The position numbers and the translations under genes are program-made. The notes beneath the pieces were generated by a model, which was given only the letters and a program-made list of their open reading frames with translations, did no database searches and was not told the origin of the DNA. Positions 1 through 7,954 of a stretch of 64,000 bases of DNA are shown here, piece after piece (within the stretch, counting starts at the first letter, position 1; the number at the start of each line of letters is the position of its first letter). Origin of the DNA: Halalkalirubrum salinum (GTDB taxonomy: Archaea > Halobacteriota > Halobacteria > Halobacteriales > Haloferacaceae); contig NZ_SRSG01000009.1 of the NCBI RefSeq assembly GCF_005543295.1, positions 62,001 through 126,000 on the forward strand, read 5' to 3'.

Positions 1-372
1 CCACTCATGCGCGTCGCAACGACCGGTCCTGACGCGGTTCCGAGCGACGTTGCTGTTGTCATCTCTAACACCCTGCTTATAATAATGGCAATCGGTGTGT
101 TGTGGTATACAGGTCAAGGCTTTGTCGCTCACTTGTCCTCACCGAACATAGTGTACGTACTCGCCGCAGGCGTCTTTTTGGGGATTGGAATCCTCGCACT
201 GTACCGATCGCTGGCCCTGGGCCCAGTCAGCGTTGTCACGCCCATCTTCGCAATGTTTCTCGTGTTCTCTTCGGTAATCGGGTTTCTCCTGCTGGGCGAG
301 GAGTTCACCACCCGGAAAGCGCTCGGCATTGTCTTCGCCATACTCGCGGTGTATTTCGTTTCGGGCGCGTGA
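1..372 (+). CDS. EamA/DMT-type membrane transporter, 5' end outside window
   Basis: This is the C-terminal part of a small EamA (drug/metabolite transporter) domain protein. About 123 residues are visible, with four hydrophobic segments. They end in the usual EamA pattern: a Pro-Val-Ser-Val-Val-Thr-Pro stretch before the third segment, and a Gly-Glu-Glu-Phe loop before the last. The frame is open to base 1, so the ATG at 7 is probably internal. Single-domain EamA proteins of about 140 residues are common in haloarchaea, so perhaps only some 15-20 residues are missing, but a longer two-domain protein cannot be excluded. The substrate is unknown. The gene converges on the thiolase with a 30-base gap. 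Confidence 0.75.
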   Translation, partial: PLMRVATTGPDAVPSDVAVVISNTLLIIMAIGVLWYTGQGFVAHLSSPNIVYVLAAGVFLGIGILALYRSLALGPVSVVTPIFAMFLVFSSVIGFLLLGEEFTTRKALGIVFAILAVYFVSGA

Positions 373-402
373 GGACACAGCCGACACGATCGTCCCCGAT
401 GT

Positions 403-1545
403 TCACCGACTGAACTCGATCGCCGCACCCTGCCCAAACCCAACACACAGCGTCGCGAGCCCGCGATCGGCGTCGCGTTTTTGCATTTCATGAATGAGCG
501 TAACCGGTAGCCGTGCACCCGAGGCCCCGAGCGGATGGCCGATCGCGATCGCGCCGCCGTTGACGTTGTAGATCTCGGGGTCGATTCCAAGTTCGTCGCG
601 GGCGTAGACACACTGGCTTGCGAACGCCTCGTTGAGCTCGACGAGGTCGTAGTCGTCGATCGATCGGCCAGCGCGTTCGAGGAGGCTCCGGGTCGCCGGG
701 ACGGGGCCGATTCCCATTACCGTCGGGTCGACACCGGCGACGGCATTTGTGCCAATCTCAGCGAGGACGTCGAGCCCGTGGTCCTCGGCGAAGGCCTTGC
801 TCGTCACGAGCGTCGCCGACGCGCCGTCGGATATCTGTGAGGAGTTCCCGGCGGTGACGGTACCGTCGCCGGTGAACGCCGGCGAAAGTCCAGCCAGCGT
901 CTCGATCGTCGTGTCCGGACGGATACCCTCGTCGGCGTCGACCAGGCCGTCATCGGTTTCGATCGGAACGATCTCGTCGTCGAACCGGCCGGATTCAGTC
1001 GCCTCGGCGGCGCGCATGTGACTCTTATAGGCGTACTCGTCTTGGACCTCCCGGGAAACATCGTACTCTTCGGCGACTTTTTCGGCGGTCATCCCCATCT
1101 GGAGCTGAAAGATGTTGTACTGCTCGGAGAGTTCCGGATGGAGGTGCTGGTAGGAGTCACCATCCATCGGAACCCGCGACATATTCTCAACGCCGCCAGC
1201 GATGATCGCCTCGCGGTTGCCCGCCGCGATCGCGTCGCTCGCGGAGATAACCGACTGCATTGACGAGGCACACCATCGGTTGATCGTCGTCGCGGGAACG
1301 CTCTCACCCAGCTCGGACAACAGCGCGATGACCCGCGCGACATTGTTGTCCTGTTCGGTCCGCTGTTGGGCACAGCCCCACATCAGGTCGTCAACGTGCT
1401 CGCCTGTGAGGCCGGTTTCGGACAGGATGTGGTCAATGAGCGCGATCGAAAGGTCCTCGCTTCTGACGTCCGCGAAGACGCCGCCGCCTTTCCCCTGTGG
1501 AGTTCGGTAGGCTGCCGCGATTACCGGGGTCGTGGTGTCTGTCAT
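403..1545 (-). CDS. Thiolase family protein (acetyl-CoA C-acyltransferase)
   Basis: This 380-residue protein is of normal thiolase length. It should catalyse thiolytic cleavage of 3-ketoacyl-CoA or the reverse condensation of acyl-CoAs. The nucleophilic Cys92 lies in WCASSMQ, the NEAFA motif follows, the His sits in GGAIAIGHPLGASGAR, and the second catalytic Cys is in CVGFGQG near the C-terminus. A TATA-like element 24-31 bases before the ATG supports a leaderless start. No beta-oxidation partner genes lie next to it, so a degradative rather than biosynthetic role is not shown by context. Confidence 0.93.
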   Translation of the reverse strand: MTDTTTPVIAAAYRTPQGKGGGVFADVRSEDLSIALIDHILSETGLTGEHVDDLMWGCAQQRTEQDNNVARVIALLSELGESVPATTINRWCASSMQSVISASDAIAAGNREAIIAGGVENMSRVPMDGDSYQHLHPELSEQYNIFQLQMGMTAEKVAEEYDVSREVQDEYAYKSHMRAAEATESGRFDDEIVPIETDDGLVDADEGIRPDTTIETLAGLSPAFTGDGTVTAGNSSQISDGASATLVTSKAFAEDHGLDVLAEIGTNAVAGVDPTVMGIGPVPATRSLLERAGRSIDDYDLVELNEAFASQCVYARDELGIDPEIYNVNGGAIAIGHPLGASGARLPVTLIHEMQKRDADRGLATLCVGFGQGAAIEFSR

Positions 1546-1568
1546 ACCGGACGATTATTCTTCACGAT

Positions 1569-1576
1569 CTTAAATC
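1569..1576 (-). promoter_or_regulatory. TATA-like box of the thiolase gene
   Basis: Read on the minus strand, an AT-rich GATTTAAG element sits 24-31 bases upstream of the thiolase ATG. That is the spacing expected for a leaderless haloarchaeal transcript. It is called by eye only. Confidence 0.45.
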
Positions 1577-1653
1577 AGCCTGAAACTGCGAGGAATCGAC
1601 CGCGAGTTCACCGACGCCAATCCCCCAAGAGGATCCCGTCACTCAGCTACAAC

Positions 1654-1717
1654 GGTATGCGTTTGACCTGTCTGCCAGTCATGATGGTATGCGTTTGACC
1701 TGTCTGCCAGTCATGAT
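1654..1717. repeat. 32-bp exact tandem duplication in an intergenic region
   Basis: Two identical 32-base units lie head to tail at 1654-1685 and 1686-1717. The unit begins GGTATGCGTTTGACCTGTCT. They sit between the divergent thiolase promoter and the 3' end of mobA, outside any convincing gene. Confidence 0.9.
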
Positions 1718-1776
1718 GGCGTGCATGGAGCCAATAATGAGTGTGCACTGGGCGGGATAATCACCTCTGGATCGGC

Positions 1777-2433
1777 TCACAGAGGTCTCTTTTGTTGATC
1801 CAGCAGATCGTCGGGAGTGTTGATGTTCGTAAACGCCCTGTCGGGGACGTGGGCAAAGACCTCTGGTTCAGAGATGACGATCGGTTCGAGTTCGTCAATA
1901 AATCGAGGAAGAGAGGGGTCGCCCGAGCGGATAGCCGTCGTGCAGGCATCCTGGCCGGCCCGGACGTGGATCGCGGCCGGAAACGGCTGGGCCTGCCCAT
2001 CGACCTGTGCGAGCGCGCCGGTGTGATTCCGTGCACGGGTGAAAAGCGTCTCGACGAACGCAGTCGGCACATACGGCATATCGCACGGAAGGAGCGCCGC
2101 ATAGGCCGCTGCGGTCTCAGAGAGGGTGTCACGGAGTCCGAACACTGGGCCTCGTCCAGAAATTCGATCGGGAATGAATCGTACATCGAAATCCGAGAGA
2201 ACGGACTCAAATTCCTCAACTTGCCGATAGCGGCAGCTCACGAACAATTCGTCGACGATCGGGACGAGCGTCTCAACGGCGTGGGCGAGTAGTGGTGTCC
2301 CCGATAGCGGCGCAAGTGCCTTGTCGATCGTCGGGAATCGGGCGGATTCACCGCCGGCGAGAACGATCCCGGCACGGCCAGTATCGGGTTTGAGCGGTGC
2401 GGTTGGACCAGACAACGGGCGATCCTCAGCCAT
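1777..2433 (-). CDS. mobA: Molybdenum cofactor guanylyltransferase MobA
   Basis: The protein has 218 residues, close to the usual length. It is predicted to transfer GMP from GTP to molybdopterin to make the MGD form of the cofactor. The N-terminal nucleotide-binding motif GIVLAGGESARF, then DKAL, is at about residues 22-39. A CDMPY motif that binds the metal/nucleotide is near residue 115. The C-terminus has the typical INTPDDL stretch. An N-terminal leader of about 20 residues is rich in Pro and Thr, and an internal start is possible. The other Moco gene in the window, moaE, is 24 kb away. No molybdoenzyme is visible here. Confidence 0.88.
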   Translation of the reverse strand: MAEDRPLSGPTAPLKPDTGRAGIVLAGGESARFPTIDKALAPLSGTPLLAHAVETLVPIVDELFVSCRYRQVEEFESVLSDFDVRFIPDRISGRGPVFGLRDTLSETAAAYAALLPCDMPYVPTAFVETLFTRARNHTGALAQVDGQAQPFPAAIHVRAGQDACTTAIRSGDPSLPRFIDELEPIVISEPEVFAHVPDRAFTNINTPDDLLDQQKRPL

Positions 2434-3055
2434 CGATCGTCGATCTCTTCATTCGGTTGTTGCGGGCGCGGCTGTCCGGGTCGCGCAAACAAGTTCACGA
2501 TCAATGCTACCGAGCAGACGAGCGGACCACTGGCCGTCGAGGTCGATCGGTTCGCAGATCGTGCGGCTACACGCACGCTCGGAGGCCCTATGGCCACACA
2601 CATACCTCCGGGTTACTGAATGGGGCTCGCGAACCATGGTTGAGCCGTTCTGAACCGTCTCATATAGTGATCGTTTGTATACGATCGCAGCAGACAATCG
2701 GTGATTCATACAGTTGTTTCGTGTTGTGCTGACTGCCTGTATGAATAAAACGCTGACCGTTGAAATAATACAATTACATACACCCGGAACAGATATCTGT
2801 CAAATATATATATGTATGTATTGACCTAATATTTGTATTTGCGGATGAATCCTGAACAGAACTGTTTGATTGTCACGGAATGTTCGGTCGTTTCGAAATG
2901 CAGTATACTGCCCACTCGCCGTTCACGATCAGATCGCGGGCGGCTCAGATCGATCGCGCCGGGGAGTCGGTGTCCAGGCGCTGGCCACAGTGACGCCCCC
3001 CAGCGTGCCAGTCGCTTCGACGCGCTTAACCGCATACACCGAGAAGTTTTGTGAG
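2434..3055. other. 622-base gene-free region, AT-rich in its middle
   Basis: No convincing gene was found on either strand. The first 200 bases are GC-rich, with a short open plus-strand stretch that has no good start codon. Bases 2690-2860 are strongly AT-rich, including a TATATATATGTATGTA run. The last 50 bases hold the promoter of the AAA+ ATPase gene. The composition suggests a regulatory or decayed region. Confidence 0.6.
3024..3031 (+). promoter_or_regulatory. TATA-like box of the AAA+ ATPase gene
   Basis: A GCTTAACC element lies 25-32 bases before the ATG at 3056. This supports that start over an upstream in-frame ATG at 2870. Confidence 0.4.
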
Positions 3056-4558
3056 ATGAGTGACCCGGCCTTGGACGTGGTCGAGTTCGTGTTAACCGCA
3101 CATCTCTACACGGACAATCGATCGCTTGATGAGAATGATCTCCCGCCACGATTCAGGCGGGTCTTTTGGACCGAAAGTGACGAAGAGGGCGATCCCGGCG
3201 GGGTCGAACGGCCCCTGAAGGTGACAGACACGATCGCGAGAACAGCCACGGGGGTCGAACAGCCGTGGGAGGCAGTCTCAGAGCTGTTGTTTACCCAGCG
3301 AGCCGACTTCACCGGCGAGATCAGCCTCACACAGCCAGATATGGCGATCGAGTGGTTCCTCAACCACGCCGACGAAGATCGGCTCCAGACCAATCCGACG
3401 CTGGCAGCCGCGATCGAAGCCCATGAGGACTTCAACGCCAACGTGACCCACGAGGAGGCGCGTGAAAACACCCGCCCGATCGAGGCCGATCGGGTCTGGA
3501 TCGATGCGCTGTTAGCGGAGTACTTCGACGAGGAAGAGGACGCAGAGATGCTCGATCTCGTCAACGTCCGCGCGCCCGAAGAGATCGAGATGACGCTCGA
3601 CGACCTTGTGTTGACCCAGGATCAAGAAGACGAGATCGCAAAGATCGTCAAAGCGATCGAACACCGCGACTACCTCGCGGCGATCGGCCTTCGGGAAATC
3701 GGCAAACTGCTTTTCGTCGGTCCACCCGGCACCGGTAAGACGACGATCTCACGGGCGATCGCCCACGATCTCGGGCTGCCGTTCGTCGAAGTGAAGCTGT
3801 CGATGATCACAAGCCAGTACCTCGGCGAGACGGCGAAAAACGTCGAGAAGACCTTTGAGGTCGCAAAGCGGCTCTCGCCGTGTATCCTCTTTATTGACGA
3901 GTTCGACTCGGTCGCAAAGACCCGCCGCAGCGACGAACACGCCGCGCTCAAGCGCGCGGTCAACACCCTGTTAAAGTCGATCGACGACATCTCGTTAATC
4001 CGTGACGACGTGTTGTTGATCGCGGCGACGAACCACCCCGATCAGCTCGACGCAGCGGCGTGGCGGCGGTTCGACGAGATCGTCAACTTCCCGAAACCCG
4101 ACGTGGGGATGCGCGCAGACATTCTGCAGGTTATCACCAAGCAGATGGACATCGACGAGTTCGATCCCGCAGAGGTCGCCGAGCTCACGAGCGGGCTCAC
4201 CGGCAGTGATCTGCGGCTCGTCCTCCGAGAGGCGGTGCTCGAAGCACTCACTGAAGAGCGCATGCAGCTCACCCAGAAAGACCTGCTTTCAGCAGTCGAG
4301 GACTTCGAGGAACGCGACAACCTCAAGAATATGGACATGATCGACGGCGACGGCGCGGCGATCACCGGCGCGAGTGGTGATGGCCACGGCGGCCATAATC
4401 ATAGCGACGATGCGCACGACCACGATCACGATCACAGTGATGACGCTCACAGCCACGAAGGGGACGCACACGATAAGGAAAGTGACACAGACGAAAAGAG
4501 CGGCTCCGAGGATGCCGACACCGGCGATCGAGTCGAACCAACGGACCCAATTCGCTGA
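3056..4558 (+). CDS. AAA+ ATPase with His/Asp-rich C-terminal tail
   Basis: This 500-residue protein has one AAA module. Walker [10 protein letters not shown] is at about 222-230 and Walker B ILFIDEFD at about 277-284. A sensor-1 Asn lies in LIAATNHPD, and a helical C-domain follows. The N-terminal 200 residues are acidic and not recognised. From about residue 430 the tail has many His and Asp residues in alternating HDHDHDH-type runs, which could bind divalent metal. The frame is open further upstream to 2870, but the promoter position and the MSDPAL start favour 3056. Five bases downstream begins a PhnP-like metallohydrolase, so the two are probably co-transcribed. The target of the ATPase is unknown. 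Confidence 0.82.
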   Translation: MSDPALDVVEFVLTAHLYTDNRSLDENDLPPRFRRVFWTESDEEGDPGGVERPLKVTDTIARTATGVEQPWEAVSELLFTQRADFTGEISLTQPDMAIEWFLNHADEDRLQTNPTLAAAIEAHEDFNANVTHEEARENTRPIEADRVWIDALLAEYFDEEEDAEMLDLVNVRAPEEIEMTLDDLVLTQDQEDEIAKIVKAIEHRDYLAAIGLREIGKLLFVGPPGTGKTTISRAIAHDLGLPFVEVKLSMITSQYLGETAKNVEKTFEVAKRLSPCILFIDEFDSVAKTRRSDEHAALKRAVNTLLKSIDDISLIRDDVLLIAATNHPDQLDAAAWRRFDEIVNFPKPDVGMRADILQVITKQMDIDEFDPAEVAELTSGLTGSDLRLVLREAVLEALTEERMQLTQKDLLSAVEDFEERDNLKNMDMIDGDGAAITGASGDGHGGHNHSDDAHDHDHDHSDDAHSHEGDAHDKESDTDEKSGSEDADTGDRVEPTDPIR

Positions 4559-4563
4559 GCGCG

Positions 4564-5415
4564 ATGGAGGTCACACTACTTGGAACCGGCGACACGACCG
4601 GGACGCCGACCGTCGGCTGTGAGTGTGACACCTGCGCGGAAGCCCGCAAGCGCGGCGTCCACCGAAGCCGGTTTTCCGTCCACGTCCGCAACGAGCGAAC
4701 CGACGAATCACTCCTCGTTGACCTCAGCCCTGACTTTCGACACCAGTTTCTGACGACCGACGCATCGCTTCCTGACGAGGCGATCATCACCCACATCCAC
4801 TTCGATCACCTCGACGGGCTGGGCAACGCCTACCGGGTGTTCGATAACCTTCCGGTCCACGCGGCGAATACAGTCGATCCAATCACTGAGGAGTCGGTCG
4901 CCGACACGATCCGCCGGAAATACGACTACCTCGATCGAATCACCGTTGTCGATCATGATCCCTTCGAACCGTTCGAGGTCTGTGGGTTCTCGGTACGGTT
5001 GGTCCCGGTCGATCACCCGCCGCTCATCTGTTTCGGACTGACGATCGAAGACCCTGAAACCGGCGCAAAACTCTCGCTTTCGGGGGATTCGAGCTACGAC
5101 ATTCCCGAGGACTCTCGGACAGCACTCGCCGATCCAGATCTGTTTTTGGCCGACGCGATCGTTCCTGCATCGTTGTGTGAACACCACCCACTTGGTGGGA
5201 AAGACTACGATGACGAGGGGACGCCGCGGACGTTCGGCTCGAAGCACATGACCCGCGAGGGCGCACTCTCGCTGGCGGCAGAACTCAACGCGACGGAGAC
5301 GCGGCTCGTTCACACTGCGCACTTTTATCCGGTCGAGGAGGCCTTCGAGGAGCCGCTGGCGGTCGACGGCGAGCACTATCGGCTTGACGGCTCTGGTGTC
5401 GATCGACTCTGTTGA
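4564..5415 (+). CDS. MBL-fold metallohydrolase, PhnP-like
   Basis: This 283-residue metallo-beta-lactamase-fold hydrolase starts MEVTLLGTGDTTGTP. Next come a Cys cluster (Cys19, Cys21, Cys24) and the metal motif HIHFDH at 77-82. A later SGDSSYD motif and further His residues complete the site. The Gly-Cys-x-Cys-x-x-Cys element near the N-terminus is shared with PhnP, a cyclic ribosyl phosphodiesterase, where Cys/His residues hold a structural zinc. No other phn genes are near, so the substrate is uncertain. The tight spacing to the His-tailed AAA+ ATPase suggests a functional pair. Confidence 0.8.
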   Translation: MEVTLLGTGDTTGTPTVGCECDTCAEARKRGVHRSRFSVHVRNERTDESLLVDLSPDFRHQFLTTDASLPDEAIITHIHFDHLDGLGNAYRVFDNLPVHAANTVDPITEESVADTIRRKYDYLDRITVVDHDPFEPFEVCGFSVRLVPVDHPPLICFGLTIEDPETGAKLSLSGDSSYDIPEDSRTALADPDLFLADAIVPASLCEHHPLGGKDYDDEGTPRTFGSKHMTREGALSLAAELNATETRLVHTAHFYPVEEAFEEPLAVDGEHYRLDGSGVDRLC

Positions 5416-5435
5416 ATCAGCTATGTCTGGGCGGG

Positions 5436-6395
5436 TTACCCGAACCGATCGAGCCCTGCCTGTCGTTTCACTACCCCATCCGGGTCGCGGACCCACGGCG
5501 ATCGATCGTCTCTGAGCGCCGCGAGGTCGACTGCTGGCTGATCGGCCGGCTCGTGGCGGGGACAGTCGGTCCCACAGTCAGTGGCGGGATCGACGATGCG
5601 ATCGTACGCCGAACAGTAGGGCAATCCAGCCTCGGTCGCCTCGGCGTGTTCGCAGGCCGGCATGTCGTACGTTCGCCAGCCCTTCCCATAGGCCCGTTCG
5701 GCGATCCGGAGCCGCTTCCGGCGCTTAGCGTCGGGTGTCACCGTCTCGATGTCTGTCGAAAGTGGGTTGTACGCGATCGGTTCGACGCCCGACTCGTCGA
5801 CTGGGAGTGGTTCTGGCTCACGGATTACCGTTAATTCACGGCCGTCGAGGTCAAACCGCCAGACGCCCACCTCGGGCGGGAGGCGGTTCAGGTGGGCGCG
5901 GGTAACGTAGCTTTCGGTTGCGAGGATCACCTCTTCGAAGAGTGCAAGCGAGACATCGAGGCGCAACTGGCGTTCGAGATCGCCCGGCCGACCCAGATCC
6001 GGCTTGTTTTCGATCGCGACGAGGCCGTCGAACCAGCGCTCAGGGTACCGGGTTGCCTGACGGACGTACCGGCGGCCGCCGCGGCGCTCGGACGCAAAAA
6101 AGCCAATGTCGATCGCCCGATCGGTCACACTCCGGGCGCGATCGGGGTGGCAGTCAAACGCGCTTCCCGGGCGGACCGCCGCCCCAGTACCGACGTCGCT
6201 TTCGATCGCTGCGAGCGGGATTGCCGCAGAAGTAATCGCTGTTCGGCGATCGAACGCGGGGCCCGGTTCGAGGAGGCAAACGTCGACGATCCGGCTGCCG
6301 GGCTCGGCGACCGCGCCGCCGAGTTGGCGGGCGATGACGGCGTCAGTTTGCGCTTCGAGGTGGGTGCACAACGCGAGCTCGAAGCCGAACTCCAT
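5436..6395 (-). CDS. DUF5787-type haloarchaeal protein of unknown function
   Basis: The predicted protein has 319 residues, starting at MEFGFELALCTHLEA. The open frame extends 24 codons further upstream, but this start fits the family pattern as I recall it. A conserved core includes a RIVDVCLLEPG stretch near residue 55 and an AIENKPDLGR stretch near 140. The Asp followed by a Glu-x-Lys resembles a PD-(D/E)XK nuclease core. A Cys-rich C-terminal part (CEHAEA, PYCSAY, DCGTDCPRH) may bind zinc. It converges with the PhnP-like gene. The nuclease idea is inference only. Confidence 0.65.
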   Translation of the reverse strand: MEFGFELALCTHLEAQTDAVIARQLGGAVAEPGSRIVDVCLLEPGPAFDRRTAITSAAIPLAAIESDVGTGAAVRPGSAFDCHPDRARSVTDRAIDIGFFASERRGGRRYVRQATRYPERWFDGLVAIENKPDLGRPGDLERQLRLDVSLALFEEVILATESYVTRAHLNRLPPEVGVWRFDLDGRELTVIREPEPLPVDESGVEPIAYNPLSTDIETVTPDAKRRKRLRIAERAYGKGWRTYDMPACEHAEATEAGLPYCSAYDRIVDPATDCGTDCPRHEPADQPAVDLAALRDDRSPWVRDPDGVVKRQAGLDRFG

Positions 6396-6470
6396 ACGAA
6401 GTCGGGGGGTTCTGTGGGCAAAAACCGATCGGCCACTGCGGCCCGATCGGCCGGTAATCTGCGACACGTA

Positions 6471-6860
6471 TCAGTCGTCGTCGCCGATGATACCCTCCGC
6501 GACGGCCGTGTCCTCGACACTCGGATCGTCCGCAGACGCCCGAAGGACGAACCGCTTGCGGAGCAGGTCAGCCATGTAAATCACCGTTCCGACAATGATC
6601 AGCGTGTCGCCGGGCAGCCGTGCCCAAAACAGCGTCTAGACGATCGGCTGCTCGTAGAACGCGAGGCTCCGTGCGGCGGCGTAGCTTTCTGTGAACGCGA
6701 CGTCCAACTGGAGGAATCCAACCGGCAACACGGAGACGAACACCATGAGCGCGAGGCCAACGTTCCAGCACCAGAATACCGCCCGCAGCCACGAGCCGTC
6801 CCAGTGCTTGGGATCGATCGACAGGTCGAAACCGGTATCCGACGAGGAAGCCTACGAGCG
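6471..6860 (-). pseudogene. norB: Relic of the C-terminus of a norB-type nitric oxide reductase
   Basis: On the minus strand one frame reads from about 6860 to the stop at 6471-6473. It gives GFDLSIDPKHWDGSWLRAVF, then WNVGLALMVFVSVLPVGFLQ, an in-frame TAG at 6636-6638, then TLFWARLPGDTLIIVGTVIY and a short acidic tail. This matches my memory of the last two membrane helices of haloarchaeal quinol-dependent NO reductase. The rest of the roughly 750-residue protein is absent, and an intact small gene begins at 6863. The TAG sits where a Gln codon (CAG) would be expected. The truncation and the stop together mark a dead remnant. No other denitrification genes are nearby. Confidence 0.75.
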
Positions 6861-6862
6861 GT

Positions 6863-7258
6863 ATGCACCGGTGGACGCGGTATACCCTCTGGGCGATCGG
6901 GATCATCGTCGTCGGCCTGCTGGCGCTGGGTGCGCTGCCCGGGCTGACGGGTTCGGGCCCGACGTACCACCTGACCGTCGAGACCACGACAGACGATGGC
7001 GGGGAAGCGACGAACGTAACCGATGTCTCCGAGCGTCGCTACCCGTATCTCGTGAGCGCGCTCGAAGCCGAAGACGGTCAATCAGACGGCTACCAGCGCG
7101 GCCTCGGCGGCCTGAAAGACGCGTTCACGCACTCGCCGTTCGACGAGTTCGACTCGCTAACCCAACAGACCCCCGACGCGGCTCGCGACGACGGCGATCG
7201 GGTGCTCGTCGAGCACGACGGACAGTATTATCTCGTTTCGATTACGGAGGGCACGTAA
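6863..7258 (+). CDS. Small membrane-anchored haloarchaeal protein, unknown function
   Basis: This 131-residue protein has one N-terminal membrane segment (about residues 8-28) and a hydrophilic, probably extracytoplasmic domain. That domain contains a YPYLVSALEA stretch and ends EHDGQYYLVSITEGT. I recognise no named domain. Its TAA stop overlaps the ATG of the Nudix gene by one base, so the two form an operon. Its start lies directly against the norB relic on the other strand, suggesting the gene was placed or retained where norB was lost. Confidence 0.7.
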   Translation: MHRWTRYTLWAIGIIVVGLLALGALPGLTGSGPTYHLTVETTTDDGGEATNVTDVSERRYPYLVSALEAEDGQSDGYQRGLGGLKDAFTHSPFDEFDSLTQQTPDAARDDGDRVLVEHDGQYYLVSITEGT

Positions 7259-7893
7259 TGAGCGACGACAACCATCACGGCGGGGATGGGACGGCCGACG
7301 AGAAGAATCACAGCGAGGGCACAAGGGCCGAGAAAAGACACCACAAACAGGCACTCTCGGAGCCTGAATGGGACGTGATCGAATCAGTGCCAGAGTACGA
7401 AACCGGCTGGTTCACCGGCGGCTACGATCTGGTCGAACAGCCGGACGGGACGACAAAGCGGTACTACTGGGCAGAACTGCCCCCCGCGGTCGTGATCGTC
7501 GCAGTGACAGACGAGCACGTCCTGTTCGTCGAGCAGTACCGGCCAACGATCAGAGAGACCCAACTGGAACTGCCGGCGGGCATCGTCGAATCGGGCGAAT
7601 CGTTCACCGCCGCGGCAGAGCGCGAACTCCGCGAAGAGACCGGTTTCTCGCCCGAGGCAGTCTCGCTGTTGCAGACCTGTTGGTGTACGACTGGGCTGTT
7701 GCGGCACCGCCGAGGGTTTGTGTTTGCGACAGGGCTCACGCCGGGCGATCGCACCCTCGATACCAACGAGTTTCTGGTCCCGCGAGCAATTCCGATCGAG
7801 GAGGCGATCGACACAGCCCGTGAAGCGCCGACGAACGATGCGACACTCGAAGGCGTCCTCTTGGCTGCTCGCGATGGGCTGTTGGCCGAGTGA
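7258..7893 (+). CDS. Nudix hydrolase, ADP-ribose pyrophosphatase-like
   Basis: This 211-residue protein has a complete Nudix box of the form Gx5Ex7REUxEExGU, reading GIVESGESFTAAAERELREE then TGF, at about residues 105-127. Such enzymes split nucleoside diphosphates linked to another group using Mg2+. The upstream ELPAGIVE context and the Gly residues after the box resemble ADP-ribose and ADP-sugar pyrophosphatases. The first 35 residues are His- and Glu-rich and disordered-looking. It is translationally coupled to the membrane protein upstream. The substrate cannot be fixed from sequence. Confidence 0.88.
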   Translation: MSDDNHHGGDGTADEKNHSEGTRAEKRHHKQALSEPEWDVIESVPEYETGWFTGGYDLVEQPDGTTKRYYWAELPPAVVIVAVTDEHVLFVEQYRPTIRETQLELPAGIVESGESFTAAAERELREETGFSPEAVSLLQTCWCTTGLLRHRRGFVFATGLTPGDRTLDTNEFLVPRAIPIEEAIDTAREAPTNDATLEGVLLAARDGLLAE

Positions 7894-7954
7894 ACGAGCG
7901 CCGTTTGGGTGGTCGGCCGACGCGGCTTTGTGACCCCGGTGAGTATGGCCGCCG

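Noticed and set aside
1741-2292. 183-residue plus-strand open frame
   Set aside because: It is antisense to mobA, which has clear MobA motifs.
2455-2610. Plus-strand Cys-containing stretch (GCCGRGCPGRANKF then a short tail) in the gap before the AAA+ gene
   Set aside because: It reads like a small protein but has no start codon at a sensible position and I recognise no family, so it was left out of the gene list.
4374-4622. Met/Thr-rich plus-strand frame over the His-tail coding region
   Set aside because: It is an out-of-frame reading of the repetitive His/Asp codons of the AAA+ gene.
6691-7893. 400-residue plus-strand open frame covering the small membrane protein and Nudix genes
   Set aside because: Only the part from 7258 reads as a Nudix protein; the earlier part is an Arg-rich out-of-frame translation across the norB relic and the membrane protein gene.
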